NCBI RefSeq assembly: GCF_006386545.1 | Contig: NZ_SWAR01000049.1 | Location: 1-39,139, forward strand | DNA: 39,139 bases | Direction of reading: 5' to 3' | Source of the DNA: Methylibium rhizosphaerae | GTDB taxonomy: Bacteria; Pseudomonadota; Gammaproteobacteria; Burkholderiales; Burkholderiaceae_C | Part shown: positions 17,801 to 25,133 of the stretch, piece by piece | How the letters are laid out: the number at the start of each line of letters is the position of its first letter | Position numbering within the stretch: position 1 is the first letter of the stretch | Translations under genes and position numbers: made by a program | The notes under the pieces: generated by a model | Databases searched by the model: none | The model's input: the letters and a program-made list of their open reading frames with translations, nothing else | Told to the model about the DNA's origin: nothing

Positions 17801-18561
17801 CCAAAACGACCGGGCCGGTCGCCGTGGCCAACGGGCAGACGATCAACCTGGCGCGGGTGCGGCTGTCGCGGGTGCGGGTGGTGGGCGCCAACGGCCAGGT
17901 CATCCCCACCGGCTACAGCACCAACCTCGAGGCCGGCACGGTGACCTTCAACGACGTGGCCGGCTACAGCCAGCCGGTGACGATCGAGGACCGCATCGAG
18001 GACATGATGCTGGTGCGCGATGCGCAGATCAACGGCCAGTTGACCTTCACGCGGCCGGTGACGCACGACTACCCGGCAGGCTCGTTCCTCTCGAGCGCGC
18101 TGGTGGCCGGCGACCTGCGCTCGCGGGTCAGCGTGCTGTTCGACCAGGCGACCTGGGACGGCAACTGGAAGGACGCGCTGTCGGGCAATGCCGCGACGGC
18201 CACCTACAACGACGTGCTGAGTCCGATCGAGGTGACCAACCTCGGCGCCCTGACCGAACGCTGGGTGGTGCGCTTCACCGGGGCCACCGCCTTCGAGGTG
18301 ATCGGCGAACACGTCGGCCTCATCGGCAGCGGCAACACCGCGAGCGACTTCGAGATCAACAACCCGACGACCGGCGTGCCGTACTTCCGGCTGCGCGCGG
18401 TGGGCTGGGGCGGCGGCTGGTCGGCCGGCAACGTGCTGCGCTTCAACACCGTCGGCGCGCTGTTCCCGGTGTGGGTGGTGCGCACGATCCAGCAAGGCCC
18501 CGAGACCGTCACCGACGACAGCTTCACGCTGCTGGTGCGCGGCGACGTGAACAACCCCTGA
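14863..18561 (+). CDS. Large tail-tip structural protein, family not recognised
   Basis: 1232 residues, ATG at 14863, 2 nt-level spacing from the previous gene. The first 200 residues (MPILLGDIKLLASQVMDDVPEGGGAPTGAVISDG...) are well ordered and resemble conserved siphophage proteins. The rest is a long run of beta-sandwich-like segments rich in Gly, Thr, Val and Asn with similar spacing, such as SVSITWNDGTARSATDNNGALQGD and SFSIAGTRQDGTTFVVTADNNGQIATG. Two of these (around 16350 and 17390) are clearly alike, suggesting tandem domains. It replaces the lambda K/L/I/J set in position, so it probably builds the tail tip or shaft. Confidence 0.8.
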   Translation: MPILLGDIKLLASQVMDDVPEGGGAPTGAVISDGASNAIFPDISEVDRAGGRVNLRKVFAAVQTNDVDGYFGANVIVAEPPQDPNVSITLFSTEDVFDRRSSAKSRIESFLSVGPIASAYLFGDHIAGQRTVTLLAREGIELPVVGASMVLRKLEGTAGMVEQYVRITDVSSRQRNFTNGQNQEFRRIEITLAISDALRSDFPGFQAVYADAALDYTGKTKVYETIVADAAQYFGVVPLAAPVEVGDFVAQGRSIFTQLVPSAQIETPIADARLNQQSAALVPAGEQATATENRAFTTNAAWFVGGGLLPGSLRVSAGGLAVLDKGGLLVAEAESAQVGTVDYANGVLTLSTNHFGTAALAFTVAYTPAALPTVVNQSIGLSITQQSQGLTYAVTLDPAPNRASVAVSYRSGGRWYVLNEDGSGAVRGSDTAFGAGTLNFSTGTLTLTLGALPDVGSKLIVQWTSAAVVPMASTIPTQPSALNGRFFAAVELPSAIKPGSVSITWNDGTARSATDNNGALQGDAIGEVLYGQGIVRVSPNVLPAKGTVFTITLTDTVQTSAQVANFTDGGTHWTFSLAGTVKAHSVELGVAVQHAVREFPGVDVMPVRLLKVFDDGTGNLVVANVTGNLVVGAINYATGAGSLQKTVAGFRDVQNVWQNRTPLGGVQTVLLVGTETRSLPLTILNGPGATNPPVPTWAWWSGALTVAAEARYAGADGAGNAVQFPLDQIAARGRLDRFRIGTTQYITRSSVIEANPSSATGQGTPVGGWSAAASRAIGGQQPFTFAYVARQGYVYLNEWTAGISPVFAKAEGVVQPVLTGSGSTLMVDVAVFRTAVAPLRNGSFSIAGTRQDGTTFVVTADNNGQIATGSAPANADSYGSVGVFGRVDYDSGVVEVRFGRRAGANLANAEGVIDVSSLGVAGVSLLQSVGVQADTLRYNASAFTYLPLDADLLGIDPVRLPSDGRVPIFRAGSFVVLGHTKTTGPVAVANGQTINLARVRLSRVRVVGANGQVIPTGYSTNLEAGTVTFNDVAGYSQPVTIEDRIEDMMLVRDAQINGQLTFTRPVTHDYPAGSFLSSALVAGDLRSRVSVLFDQATWDGNWKDALSGNAATATYNDVLSPIEVTNLGALTERWVVRFTGATAFEVIGEHVGLIGSGNTASDFEINNPTTGVPYFRLRAVGWGGGWSAGNVLRFNTVGALFPVWVVRTIQQGPETVTDDSFTLLVRGDVNNP

Positions 18562-18573
18562 CAGAAAGAAACC

Positions 18574-19746
18574 ATGGCAAACGAAGTGATCTGGTTCGAC
18601 AGCGCCGAGACCGGTGCACCGACCCTCAACAACGCCGCCGGCAGCTTGATCGCGGTGCTCGACGCGTGCCTCATCAACGGCTTCAACCTCAAGAGCATCA
18701 CGATCAACGTGGCCGGCGGCGTGGCCACCGCCACCTGCAACGGCCACGGCTTCAGCGGCGCAGCCGGCAAGCTGCTGCAAATCGCCGGCGCCACGCCGAA
18801 CGAGCTGAACGGCCTGAAGCAGCCGACCGTCACCGGCACCAACACCTTCACCTTCCCGGCGCCGGGCGTGCCGGACGGCGCGGCCACCGGCGCGATCACG
18901 GCCAAGCGGGCGCCGCTCGGCTGGACCAAGGTGCACACAGGGGCCAACAAGGCGGCCTACCGCTCGAGCGACGTGGCCGCCACCGGCCGCTTGCTGCGGG
19001 TGGACGACACCGCGGCCGCGCCGGCCAGTGCGACCGATGCGCGGGTGGTGATGTACGAGGCGATGAACGACATCGACACCGGCACCGGACCGGGACCGAC
19101 CCCGTCGCAGATGGCAGGCGGCGCGTACTGGGGCAAGGGTTCCAACGATGCGAATGCGAAGTCCTGGGTGCTCGCCGGCGACGGCCGCTTCTTCTACTTC
19201 TTCGGTCCGGCCGGCGGCGTCTCAGGCCTGTATGCCTACGCCTTCGGCGACATCGTGAGCTACCGGGCCGCCGACGCCTATGGCTGCGTGCTCTTCGGCT
19301 CACTGTCGGCGCTCGGGGCCGTGTCCACCGGGGCCACGCAGCTGTCGAACTCCAACCTGAACCTCGGCACGACGCCCGGCAGCAGCGGCTCGGTGATCTC
19401 GCGCCTGTCGTCGCAGGTCGGTTCGGCCGTGCCGGTGGGCGCGGTGGGCGTTGGCTCCACCGGCGGTTCGTGCTGGGCCAGCGGCGGCGCAGCCTGGCCC
19501 TCGCCGGTGGACAACGGCACGGTGCTGCACCGGCCGATCTACGTGCAGGAGGCCAACGCATCCTTCTCGCACCCGATCCGCGGCGAGATGCCCGGCATGC
19601 TGCAGTTCATGGCGAACCAGCCCTATGCGCACAAGGAGGTCGTCACGAACATCGACGGCTATGCGCGCAACGTGCTGGCGGTCGAGATCCGCAACAACTC
19701 GGCCATCGGGCGGTTTGCGGTGGACGTCTCCGGGCCCTGGAGGTAA
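18574..19746 (+). CDS. Phage tail protein, function unknown
   Basis: 390 residues, ATG at 18574 with ACAGAAAGAAACC upstream. Gly/Ala/Ser-rich, with repeated beta segments and no signal peptide. The segment SITINVAGGVATATCNGHGFSGAAGKLLQIAGATPNELNG is typical of phage proteins that treat transitions between virion states or carry Ig-like folds. It belongs to the tail-tip gene set and is followed 3 nt later by the discoidin-like protein. Possible receptor-binding or fibre role, by context only. Confidence 0.75.
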   Translation: MANEVIWFDSAETGAPTLNNAAGSLIAVLDACLINGFNLKSITINVAGGVATATCNGHGFSGAAGKLLQIAGATPNELNGLKQPTVTGTNTFTFPAPGVPDGAATGAITAKRAPLGWTKVHTGANKAAYRSSDVAATGRLLRVDDTAAAPASATDARVVMYEAMNDIDTGTGPGPTPSQMAGGAYWGKGSNDANAKSWVLAGDGRFFYFFGPAGGVSGLYAYAFGDIVSYRAADAYGCVLFGSLSALGAVSTGATQLSNSNLNLGTTPGSSGSVISRLSSQVGSAVPVGAVGVGSTGGSCWASGGAAWPSPVDNGTVLHRPIYVQEANASFSHPIRGEMPGMLQFMANQPYAHKEVVTNIDGYARNVLAVEIRNNSAIGRFAVDVSGPWR

Positions 19747-19749
19747 GCC

Positions 19750-20547
19750 ATGCCGGCCTATCGCTACTGGCGCCTGGAGATCACCGGCCGCCAGGCGTAC
19801 TCGACCGGAATCGGCGAGCTGAGCCTGCGCACCGCGGTCGGCGCTGGCTCGGTCGCGACCGGCGGCACGCCGATCTCGAGCGCCGACTACCAGGGCTTCG
19901 TGAACGCCAACGCCTTCGACGGCAACCCATCGACCTTCTGGCTGCCCAGCAACGCAGGGTCCGCCGTCGGCTGGATCGGCTACGACTTCGGCGCCGGCAA
20001 CGAACAGGACATCGTCGAGTGGGCGGCGGACTGCAGCGCGGCCAGCGTGGGCGGCCAGGTGCCCGAGAAGATGGTCCTGGCGTACTCGGCCGATGGTGTG
20101 AACTGGACGGGCGCCTACCCGATCCTGCGGCCGCCGGCGGAGCAGGGCGTGTATGGGGCGATGGTCAGCTACACCAACGACCTGGCGCCGGCGAAGGTGC
20201 GCGGACAGGCGGGGCGCGTCATTCCCGGCTGGCCGACTGGCGGCCTGGTGGCGCGATCGTGGACCGGCACCATCGCACGACCGGATGCGCAGGACGGCGG
20301 GCGCTACCACCTGCACGGCACGGTCAAGGTGGACGGCACGCCGGACATCCCGGTGTCGCGGCGGGTCTGGTTGTTCGACCACGATGGCGCACGCCTCGTG
20401 CGCGAGCAGTGGAGCGATGCGGTCACCGGCGCCTACGACTTCCGCCACATCGCCCTGAAGCCGTACTTCGTGGTGGCCTTCGACCACACCCACAACTTCC
20501 GCGCGGTGATCGCCGATCGCGTGATGCCCGAACCGATGACGACATGA
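19750..20547 (+). CDS. Tail-tip protein with F5/8 type C (discoidin-like) domain
   Basis: 265 residues, ATG at 19750, with GGAGGTAAGCC upstream. Residues 1-140 match the discoidin fold: YRYWRLEITG start, AFDGNPSTFW, GWIGYDFGAGNEQDIVEW and LAYSADGVNWT. A second beta domain follows (about 180-265: GGRYHLHGTVKVDGTPDIPVSRRVWLFDHD), like carboxypeptidase-regulatory-like or prealbumin modules. Discoidin domains bind carbohydrates, so this is a good candidate for recognition of host surface glycans. Overlaps the next gene by 4 nt. Confidence 0.8.
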   Translation: MPAYRYWRLEITGRQAYSTGIGELSLRTAVGAGSVATGGTPISSADYQGFVNANAFDGNPSTFWLPSNAGSAVGWIGYDFGAGNEQDIVEWAADCSAASVGGQVPEKMVLAYSADGVNWTGAYPILRPPAEQGVYGAMVSYTNDLAPAKVRGQAGRVIPGWPTGGLVARSWTGTIARPDAQDGGRYHLHGTVKVDGTPDIPVSRRVWLFDHDGARLVREQWSDAVTGAYDFRHIALKPYFVVAFDHTHNFRAVIADRVMPEPMTT

Positions 20548-20939
20548 GCGACCTCACGATCAGCGAAGCCCTCGCGAATGCCGCGCACGAGGGGCGCCGC
20601 GCCTTCCTCGACAACGGCCCCGGCGTGGCGCGGGTGCGGCTGTATGCGGCGCCGCGGCCGGGCAATGGTGGTGCGACGTCGGCGGCGCTGCTGCTGGACG
20701 CCCCGTTGGCCAAGCCCTCGAGCACGATCGCGGCCGGCGTGATGACGCTGATGCCGGGCGCGGACCCGCTGGTGCTGGCCACCGGGGTGGCGGCCTGGGC
20801 GCGCTTCATCACGGCCGATGGCTCGATGGCCTTCGACACCGATGTGGGCGACATGGGAAGTGCCGCGACGGTGAAGCTGCCGAGCACGCAGCTGTTCGAG
20901 GGCGGGACCACGCGCATCGTGCTCGGCACGTTCGGGTGA
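20544..20939 (+). CDS. Small tail-module protein, unknown function
   Basis: 131 residues, ATG at 20544 overlapping the upstream stop (ATGA). N-terminus MSDLTISEALANAAHEGRRAFLDNGPGVARVRLY, then a beta-rich region ending LPSTQLFEGGTTRIVLGTFG. Translationally coupled with its neighbours. No family recognised; composition fits a small structural subunit of the tail tip. Confidence 0.75.
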   Translation: MSDLTISEALANAAHEGRRAFLDNGPGVARVRLYAAPRPGNGGATSAALLLDAPLAKPSSTIAAGVMTLMPGADPLVLATGVAAWARFITADGSMAFDTDVGDMGSAATVKLPSTQLFEGGTTRIVLGTFG

Positions 20940-20943
20940 GGCC

Positions 20944-22818
20944 ATGGCCGATCTGATCTTCAGCCAGGCGCGGCTCACGTCGCCGCCGGTGCACCTGGTC
21001 TTCGGCGAGGTGGGCGATGCGGTCGAGATCGAGATCGTCGTTGCGGGCGTGTTCCCTGCGTTCGGCGGAACGGTCCGGATCAGCACCGTCAGCGACGCCA
21101 GCATCGCGGGGGTGTTCCCGGCCTTCGCTGGGGCGGTGCAAGCCGAGTACGTCTCGGGTGCCAACCGGCCGCTGGTCGGTGCGGTGGGCGCCGGCTGGCA
21201 GCTGGCCGTGCAGCGGCGCGTTGGTGCGGAGCAGCACAGCGAGTCGCCTGCTCATGCTCACAAGGGTGTGGAGGCCGCCTGGCAGGGCGGTGCGTTGGCT
21301 GCGGCGCGCGTACGTGTGGCTCGAGAGCAGACGCTGCAGCTGGCGCGCGCCGCGGTGCAGGCCGGGCACCAGGAGGCCGCGCAGGTTCCTGCAGCGGCGA
21401 TCGTCATCGAGAGCGGCGACGGCTTGCGTGATCGCCGCGCGAGCCGCAGGACCGGCTTCCAAGAGGCCCGAGCTGCGGCCGTGCAGCGAACGTCGTCGTG
21501 GCAGGAACGCCTGCGGCATGTACGCCGGCTCGCGGCAGTTCGATGGCAACCGGCGGCACCTGTGGTGGTTCGCCGGCAGGGCGGCACGTCGAGCGCGCTG
21601 CGCCAGCACCGCGTAGTGCACGCGGCCTTCGAGGAAGCGATCGTCCCGCCGCCCGGCCTGTCGCCTCGCCCGGGTGTCGTGCCGCCGCCGTTCGACCCGT
21701 GCTACCTGCCTAACCCGCACCTCGTCTTCAAGGACGCGGGGCCGGCCGGTACGGGGCTGTTGTTCATCTGCGAGCGCCACGCCGGGCCGCCGGCCTTGGT
21801 CGTGGTGCCCATCAAGAGGGTGTATGTCGTGATCAATGAAGTGAGCCTGCGGCGGGTCGATGGCAACCTGCCGCTGCCGGCGTTTGCGCTGTCGCTGAGC
21901 CTGGACGCCGACTCCTGGACCTGGGGCTTCAACGCGTCGCTGCCGGCGAGCACGCTGGAGGCGCTGGAGCCGGACGCCGACGGTTCGCCGGTGGAACTGG
22001 AAGCCCTCATCAACGGCCAGCCGTATCGGCTGCTGGCCGAGCGGCTGTCCCGCGAGCGGCAGTTCGGCCAGGCCGGCATCCGCGTGCAGGGCCGCGGCAA
22101 GGCCGCGCTGCTCGACGCGCCGTATGCCGCGCAACGCAGCTTCGGCAACCCGTTGCAGCCGCGCACTGCGCAGCAGCTGATGGCCGACGTGTTGACCGTC
22201 AACGGCGTGGGCATCGGCTGGGACGTGGCCTGGGGCCTGACCGATTGGCTGGTGCCGGCCGGCGCCTTCAGCCACCAGGGCAGCTTCGTGTCGGCGCTGG
22301 GCCAGATCGCCGCGGCGGCCGGCGGCTACCTGCAGCCGCATCCGACCGACCCGCTGCTGCGGGTGCTGCCGCGCTACCCGGTGCCGTCGTGGCAATGGGG
22401 CAGTGCCGTGCCGGACGTCGAGCTGCCGGCGGCGGTGACGACGCGCGAGAGCATCGAGTGGCTGGAGAAGCCGCGATACAACCGCGTGTTCGTGTCCGGC
22501 ACCTCACAAGGGCTGCTCGGGCAGGTCACGCGGCAGGGCAGTGCGGGCGACCTGATTGCGCCGATGGTGACCGATGCGCTGGCCACGCATGCCGACGCGC
22601 TGCGCCAGCGCGGCATCGCGGTGCTGAGCGACACCGGGCGCCAGGCCAACGTGACGCTGCGCCTGCCGGTGCTGCCCGAGACCGGCGTGATCGTCCCGGG
22701 CAAGTTCGTGCGCTACGTCGACGGGACGACGACGCGGCTGGGCATCGTGCGCAGCACCAGCGTCGACGCCGGCCGGCCGGAGGTGTGGCAAACCATTGGA
22801 GTCGAGACCCGTGCGTAA
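20944..22818 (+). CDS. Tail hub / baseplate-like protein with repetitive N-terminus
   Basis: 624 residues, ATG at 20944. Residues 30-75 hold two copies of a short strand repeat (VVAGVFPAFGGTV... and IAGVFPAFAGAV...). Residues 75-230 are Arg/Ala/Gln-rich and probably helical. From about 300 on, a folded domain resembles tail hub proteins: VSLRRVDGNLPLPAFALSLSLDADSWTWGFNASLP, TAQQLMADVLTVNGVGIGWDV, and a C-terminal VIVPGKFVRYVDG. Such hubs close the tail tube and carry the tip proteins. The helical region is unusual for the family. Overlaps the next gene. Confidence 0.75.
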   Translation: MADLIFSQARLTSPPVHLVFGEVGDAVEIEIVVAGVFPAFGGTVRISTVSDASIAGVFPAFAGAVQAEYVSGANRPLVGAVGAGWQLAVQRRVGAEQHSESPAHAHKGVEAAWQGGALAAARVRVAREQTLQLARAAVQAGHQEAAQVPAAAIVIESGDGLRDRRASRRTGFQEARAAAVQRTSSWQERLRHVRRLAAVRWQPAAPVVVRRQGGTSSALRQHRVVHAAFEEAIVPPPGLSPRPGVVPPPFDPCYLPNPHLVFKDAGPAGTGLLFICERHAGPPALVVVPIKRVYVVINEVSLRRVDGNLPLPAFALSLSLDADSWTWGFNASLPASTLEALEPDADGSPVELEALINGQPYRLLAERLSRERQFGQAGIRVQGRGKAALLDAPYAAQRSFGNPLQPRTAQQLMADVLTVNGVGIGWDVAWGLTDWLVPAGAFSHQGSFVSALGQIAAAAGGYLQPHPTDPLLRVLPRYPVPSWQWGSAVPDVELPAAVTTRESIEWLEKPRYNRVFVSGTSQGLLGQVTRQGSAGDLIAPMVTDALATHADALRQRGIAVLSDTGRQANVTLRLPVLPETGVIVPGKFVRYVDGTTTRLGIVRSTSVDAGRPEVWQTIGVETRA

Positions 22819-23032
22819 CCCCTACAAGCTGCTGCTGGACCTGCTGCCGCAGTCGCCGCTGCAGGTCGGCACCGTGCTGTCCGCCGAGGGCGGCGTGGCC
22901 ACCATCGAGCTGCCGGGCGGAGGGCGAGTACAGGCCCGCGGCGAGGCCGCTGCGGGCGACCGCGTGTTCATCCGAGACGGTGTGATCGAAGGCAACGCGC
23001 CGGTGCTGCCGATCGAAGTGATCGACGTGTGA
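22811..23032 (+). CDS. Small tail-module protein
   Basis: 73 residues from a GTG at 22811, preceded by GGAG at 22798; a TTG at 22796 is less likely. The product MRNPYKLLLDLLPQSPLQVGTVLSAEGGVATIELPGGGRVQARGEAAAGDRVFIRDG is a small beta-barrel pattern, like short phage spike or baseplate accessory proteins. It overlaps the hub gene stop (TAA 22816-22818) and is the last gene of the tail operon. Confidence 0.75.
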   Translation: MRNPYKLLLDLLPQSPLQVGTVLSAEGGVATIELPGGGRVQARGEAAAGDRVFIRDGVIEGNAPVLPIEVIDV

Positions 23033-23123
23033 AATCGTCGGGGACTGTCCACCCGCAAGGGGGTTCCCAGCGTTAAGCGCACCAGTACCATCGCCCGCAC
23101 AAAAACCACAGGGATAAGACACC

Positions 23124-23690
23124 ATGCACAAGACGCTCGCTCTCTTGCTCGCCGCCCTGGCGGGCACCGCCTCCGCCCAGATCTACCAATGCCCCGGCCC
23201 GGGCGGCCAGAAAGTGTTCCAGCAGAGCCCCTGCACCGGCGGCAAGGAGCTCGACGTGAAGCCGGTGCAGCAGGTCGGCGGCACGATGCTCGGCGGCCAG
23301 GCCGCCCCGGATGCCGGCGACGTCGACCGGCGCCTGTCGATCCTGCAGGCGGCCGAGCGCGGCGAGCCGGCGGTGGGCATGACGATCGACCAGCTCGACC
23401 GCGCGATGGGCGCGCCACACAAGGTCAACGTCGCCAACTACGGCGGCGGCCCGGAAGAGCAGCGCATCTACCGCCGCGACGGGCGCACCTTCTACGTCTA
23501 CACCCGCGACGGACTGGTGAGCGGCATCCAGAACCAGGAGACCGGCCGCCGCAAGCCCGCCTGCCCGTCGTCGCGCGAGCTGCGCGACGCCGAGACGGAT
23601 GCGAGCGCGCAGACGCCGAGTGCCGATGAACGCAAGCGCCGCGCGCAGCGGCTGGCGGACCTGAAGCAGCAGGACCGCGACTGCCGATAG
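23124..23690 (+). CDS. Secreted DUF4124-type protein, probable prophage cargo
   Basis: 188 residues, ATG at 23124. A signal peptide is clear (MHKTLALLLAALAGTASAQ, cut after ASA). The mature N-terminus IYQCPGPGGQKVFQQSPCTGGKELDV has the two-Cys DUF4124 pattern common in betaproteobacterial periplasmic proteins. The middle MTIDQLDRAMGAPHKVN...TFYVYTRDG resembles SmpA/OmlA-type small periplasmic folds. It is not a virion gene. A 90-nt spacer precedes it and a strong terminator follows, so it is set up as its own unit, like a phage moron. Role in the lysogen unknown. Confidence 0.8.
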   Translation: MHKTLALLLAALAGTASAQIYQCPGPGGQKVFQQSPCTGGKELDVKPVQQVGGTMLGGQAAPDAGDVDRRLSILQAAERGEPAVGMTIDQLDRAMGAPHKVNVANYGGGPEEQRIYRRDGRTFYVYTRDGLVSGIQNQETGRRKPACPSSRELRDAETDASAQTPSADERKRRAQRLADLKQQDRDCR

Positions 23691-23707
23691 AACCCTCCAC
23701 CCCAACG

Positions 23708-23739
23708 AACCCGCCCGTGGCAACACCGGCGGGTTTTTT
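23708..23739 (+). terminator. Rho-independent terminator abutting the endolysin start
   Basis: AACCCGCC (23708-23715) pairs with GGCGGGTT (23728-23735), and the T-run covers 23734-23739. The endolysin ATG follows at 23741, so the terminator occupies the ribosome-binding region of the lysis gene. Confidence 0.85.
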
Positions 23740-23740
23740 A

Positions 23741-24349
23741 ATGCCTGAACGACACCTCACCCCCGCGCTGCTGGTGGCGGTCTATGCCTGCCCGCCGCAG
23801 CGTGCCGCGGCCTGGGCGCCGCACCTGCAGGCCGCCTGTGCGCTGGCCGGCATCGACAGCGCACAGCGCCTGGCGTGCTTCCTCGCGCAGGTCGGCCACG
23901 AGTCCGGCCGGCTGCGCCACACCCGCGAGATCTGGGGTCCGTCGGCCGCCCAGCAGCGCTACGAGCGGGACTTCGCCTCGGCCTGGTCGAAGAGCGACCC
24001 GCGCAACCGCCTGGCCTTCGCGCTGGGCAACACCAAGGCCGGCGACGGCAAGCGCTACCGCGGCCGCGGGCTGATCCAGACCACCGGCCGCGCGAACCAC
24101 CTGCTGACAACGCTGCGGCTGCGCGAGCGGCTCGGCGCCGACGTGCCCGACTTCGTGGCCACACCGGCCCTGCTCGAGCTGCCGCTGTGGGCGGCACTGA
24201 GCGCCGGTCTGTACTGGCGCGTCAAGGGCCTCAACCGCTGGGCCGACGCGCACGACTTCGCAACGCTCACCCGCCGCATCAACGGCGGGTTCAACGGCCT
24301 GGCCGACCGCCAGGCGCTGTATTCCCGCGCCCTGGGCGCTCTTATCTGA
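23741..24349 (+). CDS. Endolysin, glycoside hydrolase family 19 (chitinase-like muramidase)
   Basis: 202 residues from the ATG at 23741; a GTG at 23717 lies inside the terminator hairpin and is less likely. GH19 endolysin features: CFLAQVGHESGRLRHTREIWG with the catalytic Glu54 and Glu63, then YRGRGLIQTTGRANH and the C-terminal RINGGFNGLADRQALYSRAL. It cleaves peptidoglycan at lysis. No signal peptide, so release depends on the holin-like protein encoded next. It lacks a normal Shine-Dalgarno site because of the terminator in front. Confidence 0.92.
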   Translation: MPERHLTPALLVAVYACPPQRAAAWAPHLQAACALAGIDSAQRLACFLAQVGHESGRLRHTREIWGPSAAQQRYERDFASAWSKSDPRNRLAFALGNTKAGDGKRYRGRGLIQTTGRANHLLTTLRLRERLGADVPDFVATPALLELPLWAALSAGLYWRVKGLNRWADAHDFATLTRRINGGFNGLADRQALYSRALGALI

Positions 24350-24359
24350 AAGGACCTCC

Positions 24360-24968
24360 ATGTTTGCCCTGTTGGGAACCATCGTCACGTCGATCCTGTC
24401 CGGCGGCGCCACCGGCCTGCTCGGGCTGGTGATCCAGCGCTGGTTCGACTTCCGCAACCGCGCCCAGGACCTCGAGCTGGTGCGCATCAACCATGAGCAG
24501 GCGCGGGAGCTGGCCAAGATCGAATCGGAGCGTGCGACGCGCGTTGTGCAGGCGCAGGAGGCCATTGCGCAGGTGCGGGCCGATGCCCAGGTCAGCGCGG
24601 CGGAGCTCGAGGCGCAGGCGAGGGCGGATGAGGCTGCGGCGCGCGGCTACATCGCGAGCCTGGAGGCTGATCGCGCCCGCTACCTCGACGCCGAGGCGCA
24701 GCGCAGCAGCCGGGTCGCACGCTGGGCCATGGCCGTCGTCGACTTCACGCGCGGCATGGTGCGCCCGGTGCTGACCGCCTACCTGGTGGTGGTCGCGCAC
24801 CTGATGTTCTATTGGGCGCAGCAGCTGGCGGCGCAGCACGGCCAGCAATTGAGCGCAGACCAGGTGCACCACCTGATCCTGCAGATCGTCGGCACGCTGC
24901 TGTATCTGGCGACTACCGCGGTGGTCTGGTGGTTCGGCAGCCGGCCGCCGGCGCGGCCGAGCAAGTAG
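24360..24968 (+). CDS. Holin-like membrane protein with coiled coil
   Basis: 202 residues, ATG at 24360 with CTGAAAGGACCTCC upstream. One hydrophobic segment at 5-26 (LGTIVTSILSGGATGLLGLVI), a long charged coiled coil at 30-115 (VRINHEQARELAKIESERATRVVQAQEAIAQVRADAQ), then two further hydrophobic segments at about 138-155 and 170-193. This pattern fits holin-like proteins found next to phage endolysins. It would control the time of membrane opening. The neighbour is the endolysin, 10 nt upstream. Confidence 0.8.
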   Translation: MFALLGTIVTSILSGGATGLLGLVIQRWFDFRNRAQDLELVRINHEQARELAKIESERATRVVQAQEAIAQVRADAQVSAAELEAQARADEAAARGYIASLEADRARYLDAEAQRSSRVARWAMAVVDFTRGMVRPVLTAYLVVVAHLMFYWAQQLAAQHGQQLSADQVHHLILQIVGTLLYLATTAVVWWFGSRPPARPSK

Positions 24969-25075
24969 GCCGCATCCCCTTCAGCCGTTTCAAAAAGACA
25001 GGGCGACCACCCCAGGTGTTGGAGCACCGAAGGTGGCCACCAAACCCACAGATCTCGCCTGTGAGCCCAGCCAAG

Positions 25076-25102
25076 GCCCCGCCACCTCCCGGGAGGCGGG
25101 GC
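25076..25102 (+). terminator. Hairpin after the lysis genes
   Basis: GCCCCGCC (25076-25083) pairs with GGCGGGGC (25095-25102) over an 11-nt loop that is itself a CCTCCCGGGAGG palindrome. No T-run; a likely terminator or processing site between the holin-like gene and the methylase. Confidence 0.65.
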
Positions 25103-25133
25103 GCAGTTTATCCCCCGAATCTGGAGCTTCACT

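Noticed and set aside
14800-18936. 1378-residue open frame on the minus strand
   Set aside because: Shadow of the large tail-tip gene and its neighbours; composition is His/Arg/Ala-rich and no domain is visible.
16248-20543. Long + strand frame reading through several tail genes
   Set aside because: Out of frame with 14863-18561, 18574-19746 and 19750-20547, which have sensible starts and domains; the product is Arg/Gln/Pro-rich nonsense until 20544.
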